From Phyllobacterium sp. T1293 (GTDB taxonomy: Bacteria; Pseudomonadota; Alphaproteobacteria; Rhizobiales; Rhizobiaceae), in contig NZ_CP088275.1 of NCBI RefSeq assembly GCF_020731415.2, positions 186,001 to 250,000 on the forward strand: DNA of 64,000 bases, written 5' to 3'. Positions within the stretch are counted from its first letter, which is position 1; each line of letters starts with the position of its first letter. A program made the position numbers and the translations under genes. The notes under the pieces were generated by a model that had not been told where the DNA came from, made no database searches, and saw only the letters and a program-made list of their open reading frames with translations. Below are positions 17,201 through 23,588 of the stretch, one piece after another.

Positions 17201-17547
17201 ACATCAGCTGCCAGCAATTTGGGATCAATAGGAGGCGGAACATCCTTTTTCGTTGCCACCACATTTTTGAAATTGGTTTCTGCAGGATCAGCAATAGGCT
17301 CGATTTTCGGAATGACGAGAACAACGCCCGGTTCAATTACCTGATCGACGCGCAACTTGTTGGCCTTGGCGATAGCCTGCCCGCCATCCGTATGCCCCAG
17401 CGCCTTTGCAATCACCTGCGGCGTTTGCCCCTTACTGGCAGTATAGGTCGGCTTTGCGGCAGCTGCCGCGGCGGCAATCGCATTCTGCCGCAGGATTTCA
17501 ATGTCACGAAAGAACTTTGCAAACGAAATACCGTCGGGACCAAACAT
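11284..17547 (-). CDS. Giant LysM-containing protein, candidate T3SS effector or translocator (about 2087 aa)
   Basis: The start was placed at ATG 17547, which has AAAGGTGA 4 nt upstream. ATG 17625 would add 26 residues but overlaps a likely -10 element. Reading N to C: an Ala run near 24-30; a LysM domain (about 35-81, with VIAKALGHTDGGQAIAKANK and EPGVVLVIPK); a long Thr/Lys/Asp-rich region of short strands (100-270); and a module with KYGxG, W-V and W-V-D/H-P-E-V-A motifs present twice (about 356-390 and 761-822) separated by coiled-coil. A globular region (about 900-1130) contains a hydrophobic stretch (VGTITTVATVASFIPPFAPV) and recalls DUF4781-type proteins from memory only. A Pro/Ser/Thr-rich linker and a helical C-terminal part with hydrophobic segments near 1765-1790, 1867-1900 and 1919-1942 follow. 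No signal peptide or RTX repeats were seen. The promoter shares its element with the T3SS operon. Function is unknown; a secreted effector or host/envelope-interacting translocator is an inference. Confidence 0.85.
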   Translation of the reverse strand: MFGPDGISFAKFFRDIEILRQNAIAAAAAAAKPTYTASKGQTPQVIAKALGHTDGGQAIAKANKLRVDQVIEPGVVLVIPKIEPIADPAETNFKNVVATKKDVPPPIDPKLLAADVKGGKTIEQIAAERKLKTADVTSGLETAGLQIKTTDPTSNNGDVKTTEIIDKATSKVVATHYEDFQHGGTTSKITDADGKEVTQSQYGDGTSSRTVNDTKKGETTTRVEDPKTGKVTETVVDNEKRVRETTTEKVGNETRKTEKLSFNGYTLTTAPDGTATLVREADGIQIAIKPKTPEASLAQTLFDVNPNSTDPEKAKEGAVVKTSIDAMLLGQNYQELDAAAQARAKDTKAAIDKYGAGQSTTPAQPLAPSGKPWVQVGELWVDPEVAKAMAAENTAGAKLIETSAKIKQADDQLNIYALDPAYKSAMNGAAKILDKSLAPHKLSWVRPEGTGTLDEARQQLAATDKQVTTASTTAKEYAEAERLTGEAITKKGQLPPPVRKDATVATSPSSHYDPETATIEWNAKNAEVNDLFAKANTHTANGDKAFADYLVGMRQENFAATKPGTKENTEAKQLLDQALSQQDKAGKNVEAAGVYENYHNANKTAADLQVKGQGIKQQIIAEDRRKNPDRYDWSIENKTYGGDYLGKITDQKVVEDPKNNQLYVETTYEHGGTKRIQLTFARSDKNVRGEFKDRELNKQWQSLVDGPEGQCGLGGLRSAQSAVIAGGEQIKKLQVNDLDLQIKDLDKAIPELKKARDDAIAKYGPGTPDAPAGDKTNGSNVVDAGYTTPLGKGTENAPANGESVRIQMDGQWMWVHPEVANAQLALDTATNQKQSAERARDEANAARNRLNFALTQPIKLMVDEGSDTYGKNTEYAYLEKHRDEAIAEYQLKFNDLYKDGYTNDFKSIKTGKDLDTTVAKALGLNASQDAETLGKITGEIHDIAGDNVQYKIVPMFHVSEDQGSQQTALVAVKEGGGKVYYVDVTGKRFENLKDFQDNNTQFGEGGRLVVPRSLDMRKGPDSTIPLEVVSARNFTVAEKIIDPVVGTITTVATVASFIPPFAPVAAPIAMTGGAYLGGRAIARQVNHLQHGGEWGDSESWMNMGSVASSFIPMAAGGLRTLGMFRAVEDMSALQAARGSIGALRADSPMALKAAEYMSNGGKLNRTARGLDWSSLSIGIPMVGVSVHDIASGNLKGLDLFNTITGVATGAVGTAFGIRGLLMTRPNKGESEEGGASNQPFIPPVLPELKTNKFNSQGFDDAQVVNNVKNFVDFAQSKQPRNLSAAGREKDWGELWSDYQRHLGKDPNAGSRPEPFDIPGLANPLHAGTDPNKGIGPITYNKPEITANTTPEQIGSMLPGQLARLEPREFENFTPVQAESVRKAARQSLSDEQLAALETARKRRNPSTSGPKQTVQTAVASSESTPVGVTNAAAPDGPSKPVITLTTKPKEIKKLSDEEIALLSPEDLQALRRKQAKAVNPDKLETDEHLSALLYAQRRRGANEKRHELLDVMSERSPPKLRTGWIKGGVAGANIGAEALKRSLGISEVSNTLGGPSSAVFLSIRSNVSKYAWWSNNHGVQRAFGYAMVGNEKRAVERAEQLLARAGTKGAAKPSAEQKEFLIATLKEVASLGKAYRDARNGVSKADQPILPKIDTDKLKHPSISEEKTLNAMNKRVNYKVDKSVDPNDVATAQQRIEDLGALDPDKFGPAYDRYSRTEDARKAYDDLHSYLLDKFGHEQDEFKGTIDWKRAEKLVGSSMSPETHLGFALKAGALAAPANALAAIMLSSHSSHLNIAQWLAQDTGNVLRALPAVLIQTAYLKAVQNAADIKMDKSPMTPEKQANIKQLDQKKDDMNKASDETAWKFSLPGFALLGGVAASMPEGGLKSALYGAQAIGGLAWYAAQRPPKWMPTLPGRVNEGMRFFGIATSVAVPFYILIDSFFAESKDKSNDKSNLDKLVELSTWVFSDKQPLAPGPATKSTLPPRPTTIIPPSTVPVITPTVRAGLKPINFNMPTGTGSVEDELSFHLQRAKVMLDPAYAGTKERAQYEAAGPSSSVFAWENMRNSAADMVKLLDVDARRMDIPLSA

Positions 17548-17620
17548 GAAATCACCTTTGTCTCGGGCAAAGCCCTGTTGCTCTGCTTTGCGGCCATCGA
17601 AACGCCGGCCAAGGATACTC

Positions 17621-17667
17621 ATCATAACTCATACAACATGTGATAAAGCATTGTGAGTATTTTGTGA
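17621..17667 (-). promoter_or_regulatory. Giant-gene promoter with TCACAA direct repeat
   Basis: On the minus strand two perfect TCACAA hexamers lie 11 bp apart (plus-strand TTGTGA at 17651-17656 and 17662-17667). A good -10, TATGAT, is at 17626-17621 and the -35 position is poor (GCTTTA), as expected for an activator-dependent promoter. Transcription would start near 17613, downstream of ATG 17625, which supports translation from 17547. The 11-mer ATACTCACAAT here is identical to 659-669 before the T3SS operon. Confidence 0.5.
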
Positions 17668-17749
17668 AAAAATGCAGCAGGTTTTTGATTACAAAACTTA
17701 CAACTTTCCACATTATGGAAAGCCCCTCACACAAGCCGCCCGCTCACGC

Positions 17750-18241
17750 TCAGCTTGAGAAATTTTTGCCAAACAACCGGTGTGCATACCATTGCAGGTG
17801 ATCCGGCACGGGTTCACCGTCGAAACTTGTGCCCTGCTCCGAATAGGTCTGCACGCATCCATTCGCGGTTTCTCTGAATGAGATCGTTACCGTGCTGAGA
17901 TAGATGAGCCTGTGACGGCGTTTTATTGTGAGAACATATGTGATGCGCTGTCCCTCGACAATTTCTTCGTAACGCATTTTCGCGCGGTACCATTTGCCGT
18001 CAGGGGTACCGAAGCCGAAGACCGTTTCGCTATCGATACGAAAGTCAAAGCTGACATAGGAAAACAGATTTCCGGCTTGGTCTCGCCTCAGATGCAGGTC
18101 AACAGGACGGGACCATTCGCCGAACGCCGCCTGTGCCGAGATGTCCAGACGTCTCTCAAAAACAGCTGTCCCACGCTTTATCGCCCGCACCGGCGCTTCC
18201 TCCGGATTCTCAAGATCAATGCCTGGTCTGGAACTGGCCAT
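17750..18241 (-). CDS. SRPBCC/AHSA1-like protein coupled to an ABC ATPase gene
   Basis: The start at ATG 18241 (MASSRPGIDLENPEE) lies 1 nt after the ABC ATPase stop and gives 163 residues. The 18370 start would overlap the ATPase gene deeply. The protein shows the START/SRPBCC pattern of activator-of-Hsp90 AHA1-like proteins: VFERRLDISAQAAFGEWSRP at the start, strands with GKWYRAKMRYEEIVEGQRIT and a C-terminal helix HLQWYAHRLFG. These bind hydrophobic ligands or act in resistance. Nothing shows the ligand. The coupling to an importer operon is unusual and may be coincidental. Confidence 0.75.
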   Translation of the reverse strand: MASSRPGIDLENPEEAPVRAIKRGTAVFERRLDISAQAAFGEWSRPVDLHLRRDQAGNLFSYVSFDFRIDSETVFGFGTPDGKWYRAKMRYEEIVEGQRITYVLTIKRRHRLIYLSTVTISFRETANGCVQTYSEQGTSFDGEPVPDHLQWYAHRLFGKNFSS

Positions 18242-18242
18242 C

Positions 18243-19343
18243 TCAAACAAGATGCAACTTCGCAGGATCAAGAGTGATGTTGATCTCGGTTCTGTCAGGA
18301 TGCCGGATCGATGACGTGTACTCGACATAAAACAGGCGTCCGATGGGCGTTTCGATGCTGTACAACACACGGTCCCCCAGAAAGGCTGCGGAAGTGATCA
18401 TGCTCGGCATGCCTTCGTCAGCTTTGGTTGAAAATGAGATCGCAGCCGGACGAATGACCAATGTTGCCTGGCCTTCTGATACATTGCTCCCCGGCACCGT
18501 AAACCTGTAGTCGCCGATCTTGGCGACCCTATCCCCGTTCGCAACCGTGCTGGCGGCACAGGAAATAAGATTGGCTTCGCCGATGAAGCTGGCAATGAAA
18601 GCCGACTGAGGGCTGTGATAAAGGTCCGCCGGGGAGCCTGCTTGCGCAATCTTGCCCTGCTCCATCACGATAATGCGGTCAGACACCGCCATCGCTTCTT
18701 CCTGATCATGCGTCACGTAAACCGTTGTGACGCCAATCCTTTGCTGCAGTGTGCGGATTTCCTCGCGCACATATCGTCTCAGCTTCGCATCCAGATTGGA
18801 TAAAGGCTCATCAAGCAGCAAAACCTCAGGTTCGAGCACGATAGCACGGGCAAGAGCGACGCGTTGTTGCTGCCCCCCGGACAATTCACTCGGCAAACGT
18901 GGCCCAAAACCTGCAAGTCCGACAGTCGAAAGTGCATCTTCAGCTTTTTCCCTTGCCAATGGTGTTTTCAACCCGCCCATGCGTAACCCGTAGGCTACAT
19001 TGTCCAGCACTGTCAGATGCGGAAACAATGCATAGGACTGGAACACCATGGAAACGTTGCGATATGTCGCTGGAAGCCTCGAAACATCCGTTCCGCCGAT
19101 GGCTATCGTGCCCGTGCTTGGTAATTCCAGCCCGGCAATCATGCGCAAGGTTGTTGTTTTGCCACAACCGCTCGGACCAAGCAGCGTCACGAGTTCTCCG
19201 CGATTGATCTCAAGATCGAGACCATTGACGGCCGGTACCGTGCCATATTTTTTGACGACATTCCTGAAGACAATGCTGCCGCGCGCATCATTCAGATTGA
19301 TGCTGGTCTGTTCGGAGGCTTGCCAATTTGTGTCCAATTTCAT
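18243..19343 (-). CDS. ABC importer ATPase (AfuC/FbpC/PotA type)
   Basis: The 366-residue protein has Walker A GPSGCGKT (56-63), Q-loop in VFQSYALFP (100-108), signature LSGGQQQ (154-160) and Walker B VLLLDEP (174-180) with LSNLDAKLR after it. The C-terminal 120 residues form a TOBE-type regulatory domain ending in a strand with ITLDPAKLHLV. It powers the permease encoded just upstream (22 nt). Subfamily members carry Fe(III), spermidine, phosphonates or hexose phosphates. The binding protein (21593) argues for AfuA/PgtC-like substrates over iron. The ribosome site GAGGAT precedes the ATG. Confidence 0.93.
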   Translation of the reverse strand: MKLDTNWQASEQTSINLNDARGSIVFRNVVKKYGTVPAVNGLDLEINRGELVTLLGPSGCGKTTTLRMIAGLELPSTGTIAIGGTDVSRLPATYRNVSMVFQSYALFPHLTVLDNVAYGLRMGGLKTPLAREKAEDALSTVGLAGFGPRLPSELSGGQQQRVALARAIVLEPEVLLLDEPLSNLDAKLRRYVREEIRTLQQRIGVTTVYVTHDQEEAMAVSDRIIVMEQGKIAQAGSPADLYHSPQSAFIASFIGEANLISCAASTVANGDRVAKIGDYRFTVPGSNVSEGQATLVIRPAAISFSTKADEGMPSMITSAAFLGDRVLYSIETPIGRLFYVEYTSSIRHPDRTEINITLDPAKLHLV

Positions 19344-19365
19344 TTTCTATCCTCGTTCGGTTCAA

Positions 19366-21522
19366 TCAGGCGACAACAGGACGGGACAATTGCTGTCCGA
19401 TCCTGTCTTCCCGGCGTAAACGCCGCTTTCCGAATGCGACTTGAAGAACGGTGACCACCACCAGCATGACCATGATGAGCACTGTGGAATAGGCGATTGC
19501 CAAGCCATAGCTGCCGTTCTCAACCAGCCCGATAATGTAGGCTGTTGCCATGTTGTGATCCGCACCCACCAGAAAGATCACCGCACTGACGGAGGTGATT
19601 GCACGGATGAAGCTGTAGGCAATGGCGGAGACGATCGCCGGGCGCATCAGTGGCAGTACGACATGCCGCAAGGTCTTGAAGCTGTTCGCACCCAGCGTCA
19701 GCGACGCCTCATCCAGACTGTTGTCGAGCTGCTTCATGGCGGCAACACCGCCGCGAACGCCAACCGGCATATTGCGGAATATGAAGCACAGAACCAATAT
19801 TGTGCCGGTGCCCGTCAGCTCTATCGGTGCATTGTTGAACGCCAGAATATAGCTGACGCCGACAACTGTTCCGGGAACGGCAAAGCTGAGCATTGTCAGG
19901 AATTCAAATGTGCTTCGCCCAGCAAATTTCTGCCTTACCAGAAGCCACGCTGTGAGGAGACCAAGACCAGCGGTGAGCGGAGCGGCGATGGCTGAGATAC
20001 TGATGGTCGTCCAGAACGAATCCCACGCTGCACCCTTCCACCAGATACCCCCATCGGACCAGCTGACTTCAAACGCCTCTTTATAGTGAGCCAGTGTGAG
20101 GGTGTGATCCTGCCCCCAAAGCTTGACCACGCTGCCATAGAAAACCATGACATAGATGAGGGTTGTGAAGAGCATCCATGGCAGAGTGAGGCCATAAACA
20201 ATGATCTTATGACCGCGCGACAACATGCTGTTTGCGCCATTATCGGCCTTGCCTGTGATGGTCGTGAAATCGGTACGCCCGAGCCATTTTTTCTGGACTA
20301 TGAAGACAGTCAACGTGAGTGCCAGAAGGATGAGCGACAAAACAGCCGCCCGCATCATATTGGCCTGAGCGCCGACAATGGCGAAATAAATCTCCGTCGA
20401 CAGCACATTATCGCCCCCGCCAAGCACCACGGGGTTGCCGAAATCCGCCAAACTTTCGATAAATGCCAGCAGGAATGCATTGGCTATCCCCGGTTTCATC
20501 AGTGGTAGAGATACAGTGCGCAATGTTGCTGACAGATCGGCACGCAATGTCTGCGACGCTTCCTCCAGCGAGGGACTGATACCTTGCACAACACCTGTCA
20601 GCACAAGAAATGCGATTGGCGTGAAGGCCAGTGTCTGGCCCAGCCAGATGCCCCATAGGCCATACAGCCAGCGGCTGGCTTCAAGCCCCAGAAGGTTTGA
20701 AATCATATCGGTGACAAAGCCGGCGCGACCAAACAGTAGAATCAAGGCAAGGCCGATAACGAATGGAGGGGTGATGATTGGCAGAACAGCCAGCGCGCGC
20801 AAAAATGGTTTTCCCGGAAAGCGTGTGCGGCTCATCAGGAGCGCAAAGGCCAGGCCAAGAATGGTCGTACTTGTTGCCGTGAGAAGTCCCAGAATGATCG
20901 AGTTGACGGCAACGCCGCACCTTGACCTTCCGACAAGGCAACCAATGCTCCAGATATCACCACCGGTTGCGATATGCAGAGCGCCAAGCACGCTGAACGA
21001 GCCCTGCTTGTCGACAAATGCCTGAACCAAAATCTGCGCAATCGGATAGAACACGAACAGCAGGATCAGCGCGCATACAAAGGCAATCGACGAGACGACA
21101 AACGCATCACGATTTCCCTTGCCAAGGCGGGACCAGAGATTGGTTGCCGACAGGAAGAGCACTGTAAGGATAATCGTTGAGCCATATCCGAATGAGCGCA
21201 TCGGGCCAGTGCCTGCCATGGCGTGAATGATAATCGCACACAAAGCAAAGATCGTTGCAGCCATAGAGAACATGGATAGGCGGCGCGACGGCTGGGGTGT
21301 TGATCCGACGGCAACAAGCAATAGGAGCACAATTGCCGGAATTGCCATTGCCCCATCGGAGAACAGGAACAAGCGAAGCAATCCCGATGCTCCTGCTTCC
21401 GACAGAAGACCACCGGCCTCGATCCAGTCCGGTTCGAATATACCGTAGTCAACGCCGTACCAGGGGAGCAGGCAATAGGCCGCCAGACCCAGCATTGCGA
21501 TGAGTTGAAGTGAGCGATTCAT
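19366..21522 (-). CDS. Fused two-domain ABC permease (AfuB/FbpB type)
   Basis: The 718-residue inner-membrane protein has two permease halves. An N-terminal extension of about four helices (1-165) precedes the first BPD domain (about 220-410), whose EAA loop is EEASQTLRADLSATLRTVSL. The second domain (about 510-705) has EASLTLGANSFKTLRHVVLP. Both EAA loops dock on the ATPase encoded next. One polypeptide with two halves is usual for FbpB/AfuB importers. Genes follow in the order binding protein, permease, ATPase, all leftward. Confidence 0.92.
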   Translation of the reverse strand: MNRSLQLIAMLGLAAYCLLPWYGVDYGIFEPDWIEAGGLLSEAGASGLLRLFLFSDGAMAIPAIVLLLLVAVGSTPQPSRRLSMFSMAATIFALCAIIIHAMAGTGPMRSFGYGSTIILTVLFLSATNLWSRLGKGNRDAFVVSSIAFVCALILLFVFYPIAQILVQAFVDKQGSFSVLGALHIATGGDIWSIGCLVGRSRCGVAVNSIILGLLTATSTTILGLAFALLMSRTRFPGKPFLRALAVLPIITPPFVIGLALILLFGRAGFVTDMISNLLGLEASRWLYGLWGIWLGQTLAFTPIAFLVLTGVVQGISPSLEEASQTLRADLSATLRTVSLPLMKPGIANAFLLAFIESLADFGNPVVLGGGDNVLSTEIYFAIVGAQANMMRAAVLSLILLALTLTVFIVQKKWLGRTDFTTITGKADNGANSMLSRGHKIIVYGLTLPWMLFTTLIYVMVFYGSVVKLWGQDHTLTLAHYKEAFEVSWSDGGIWWKGAAWDSFWTTISISAIAAPLTAGLGLLTAWLLVRQKFAGRSTFEFLTMLSFAVPGTVVGVSYILAFNNAPIELTGTGTILVLCFIFRNMPVGVRGGVAAMKQLDNSLDEASLTLGANSFKTLRHVVLPLMRPAIVSAIAYSFIRAITSVSAVIFLVGADHNMATAYIIGLVENGSYGLAIAYSTVLIMVMLVVVTVLQVAFGKRRLRREDRIGQQLSRPVVA

Positions 21523-21592
21523 GATGTCTGTCTTGAAATCGGAGCCTCACCGCAGTGAGGATCACAGTTGTCAATGATGCCGGGTGAAAGGC

Positions 21593-22615
21593 CTATTGCG
21601 AGTCTGCGGCCTTGATCTCGGTGGCAAAGCGCGAGAGCAATCGGTTGCGTGTGTCTGACGCGCCGTAAATGGCAAAATCATAGTCAATCAGCTTCAGGGA
21701 CGAGATGTCAGGCGCACCATCTGGAACCTCGGATTTGGCGTTGGATGGCACCTGATTTTGACCCGATTTCTTTCCTGTCGCCTGCCCTTCCGGACTTAAA
21801 GCATAATCAACAAAGGCTTTTGCGCTTTCGAGATTTCTCGCGCCTTTAACGATGCTAACACCACCGATTTCATAGCCGGTTCCCTCGCATGGAGCGACAA
21901 TCTCCAGCGGGAAACCCGCCTGTTTCAATGTCACGGCATCATGCATGAAGGCAATGCCAATCAGGGTTTCGCCGCGTGATGCCGCTTTGACAGGTGCTGA
22001 TCCAGATTTCGTGTAGCTATTGATATTGGCATCGAGCGCCTTGAAATATTTGAAGCTTTCATCCTCACCGAAAAGCTGCACCAAAGTTGCAAGTGCTGTG
22101 TAGGCCGTACCTGAAGAAGCGGGATTGGCGATCTGGATTTCGCCGCGATAGGCCGCGTTCGTCAAATCCTTCCAGCAGCTTGGCGCAGGCAATCCCTTCT
22201 TCTTCAGGATATCCGCATTATATGCGAAACCAAGTGCGCCCGCGTAAATGCCCGAAGCGCGCCCCTTGGATATCTCCTCGAAATTGTTGGCCCAGCCCAG
22301 AAGATCAGCCTTGTTTGGCGAGACATATTTTTCCAGCAGATCCTCTTCAGCCGCCTGCAGCTGCAAGTCTCCCGTACCACCCCACCAAACATCGACCTTG
22401 GGATTGTCTTTTTCCGCGCGAAGCTGAGCCAATATCTCGCCAGTGCTTTTCCTGACCATCGCGACCCGGATACCGGACTTTTCTTCAAAACTCGTCTTCA
22501 TTTCAGCGCACCAGCGTTCATCCGCACCGCACAGCACACTCAACCGTTCGGCTGACAGCGCACTGCCCGTTGCCACAAAAAAGATCGCGGCTGTGAAAAG
22601 AAGCTTTTTCATCAT
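21593..22615 (-). CDS. Periplasmic binding protein, AfuA/PgtC-like (FbpA superfamily)
   Basis: The start at the ATG pair 22615/22612 was set by GGGGAGG just upstream and by the signal peptide (MMKKLLFTAAIFFVATGSA, cleavage near ALSA). A 22690 start would bury the signal. It gives 340 residues. Features are DVWWGGTGDLQLQAAEE near 75-91, the SGTAYTALATLVQLFGE stretch (168-184) and MHDAV (224-228). The Tyr-Tyr iron ligands of FbpA are not evident. The MHDA segment and overall form recall Actinobacillus AfuA (hexose phosphates) and PgtC-type proteins, recalled rather than aligned. With the adjacent two-component pair, an organophosphate ligand is a reasonable inference. Confidence 0.88.
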   Translation of the reverse strand: MMKKLLFTAAIFFVATGSALSAERLSVLCGADERWCAEMKTSFEEKSGIRVAMVRKSTGEILAQLRAEKDNPKVDVWWGGTGDLQLQAAEEDLLEKYVSPNKADLLGWANNFEEISKGRASGIYAGALGFAYNADILKKKGLPAPSCWKDLTNAAYRGEIQIANPASSGTAYTALATLVQLFGEDESFKYFKALDANINSYTKSGSAPVKAASRGETLIGIAFMHDAVTLKQAGFPLEIVAPCEGTGYEIGGVSIVKGARNLESAKAFVDYALSPEGQATGKKSGQNQVPSNAKSEVPDGAPDISSLKLIDYDFAIYGASDTRNRLLSRFATEIKAADSQ

Positions 22616-22648
22616 AGTCCTCCCCGAAAATCCGCAAACGTCAAAGCG

Positions 22649-22665
22649 TTCACATGCTTTCACAT
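22649..22665 (-). promoter_or_regulatory. TTCACAT direct repeat upstream of the binding-protein gene
   Basis: Two exact TTCACAT heptamers at 22649-22655 and 22659-22665 (10-bp period) lie 34 nt upstream of the importer start, in the spacer shared with the response-regulator gene. An OmpR/PhoB-family site is the simplest reading. The divergent response regulator is the obvious candidate to bind it. The TTCACA core resembles the TCACAA repeats at 627, 17651 and 25989. Confidence 0.45.
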
Positions 22666-22844
22666 AAGAGAGTAATGAGGGCATCCGCAATCTTCATTTC
22701 ATTGCCTGCATGACATCACGAGGGGTATTTCCTTTCAATTATTACAATACTTAGTCACATACCGTTGTCATTGGCTTGCTGACAAAGCACATTATTCATA
22801 TTAGAACACAGACTGTGATTATGACTCAGGAGGGAGGACCTGTT

Positions 22845-23588
22845 TTGAATATTTCACCGGTTCGAATTCTGATTGTCGAAGACGATCCTGATATGTCCGA
22901 GGTCATCGCTGATCTGGTGGAATCGGAAGGTTGGGAAGCCATCCGCGTCTTTTCCGCAGAGGAAGCGCTCGAAAGGATCGACGACACGTCAATCTCCCTG
23001 CTTCTGGTGGATCATAACCTGCCCGGCATTTCAGGCCGTTCGCTGGCACAACGGTTTCGCCGTGACACGGATAAGGGCATTATCATGGTGACCGCAGCGG
23101 GCAGCTCGGTTGACCGCGTGCTGGGGCTGGAAACAGCCGCTGACGATTATGTAGTGAAACCATTTGAGCCGATTGAGCTGGCTGCACGTATTAAAGCGGT
23201 TCTGCGGCGGTCCACAATGACGAGCCGCATGTCGGACCAGCCGGAAAGAAATGAAAATGCCAAAGCCATTAAAATTGGCGACTGGCTGATCGATCTTGAG
23301 GCGCGTCTGGCCTACTCCACCAGCAATCCCGTTGCCACGCTCACAAACTCTGAATTTTCGCTGCTGGAAATTCTGGCGGCAAAACCTGGGGTGCCTATTG
23401 ATCGTGTCGAAATCCTGCATCGTCTTGGCTCTGATGGGCGGCTCTATATCGACCGCAACATCGACGTCTTGGTCCTGCGGCTAAGACGCAAGATTGAGCG
23501 CAATCCATCCATGCCAAAGCACATCAAAACCAATCGCGGAAAAGGCTATATGCTCGTTCTTGATGCGCCAGAGCAGGCTGCACCGTGA
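22845..23588 (+). CDS. OmpR/PhoB-family response regulator
   Basis: The start was set at TTG 22845 because GGAGGGAGG ends 8 nt before it and the receiver domain begins at once (MNISPVRILIVEDD). ATG 22776 and 22821 lack such a site. It encodes 247 residues: receiver 5-120 with acidic pocket ED13D14, phospho-acceptor Asp56 (LLLVDHNLPG), Thr/Ala near 83 and Lys105 (VVKPFEP); then a winged helix (about 145-240) with LTNSEFSLLEILAAKPG and RNIDVLVLRLRRKIE. It is coupled to the kinase gene (GTGA overlap) and divergent from the AfuABC-like importer, which it probably controls. Confidence 0.93.
   Translation: MNISPVRILIVEDDPDMSEVIADLVESEGWEAIRVFSAEEALERIDDTSISLLLVDHNLPGISGRSLAQRFRRDTDKGIIMVTAAGSSVDRVLGLETAADDYVVKPFEPIELAARIKAVLRRSTMTSRMSDQPERNENAKAIKIGDWLIDLEARLAYSTSNPVATLTNSEFSLLEILAAKPGVPIDRVEILHRLGSDGRLYIDRNIDVLVLRLRRKIERNPSMPKHIKTNRGKGYMLVLDAPEQAAP

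Noticed and set aside
21593..22615. Assigning the importer firmly as Fe(III) FbpABC
   Set aside because: No Tyr-Tyr iron ligands evident in the binding protein, and a sugar-phosphate-type two-component system is adjacent; substrate left open.
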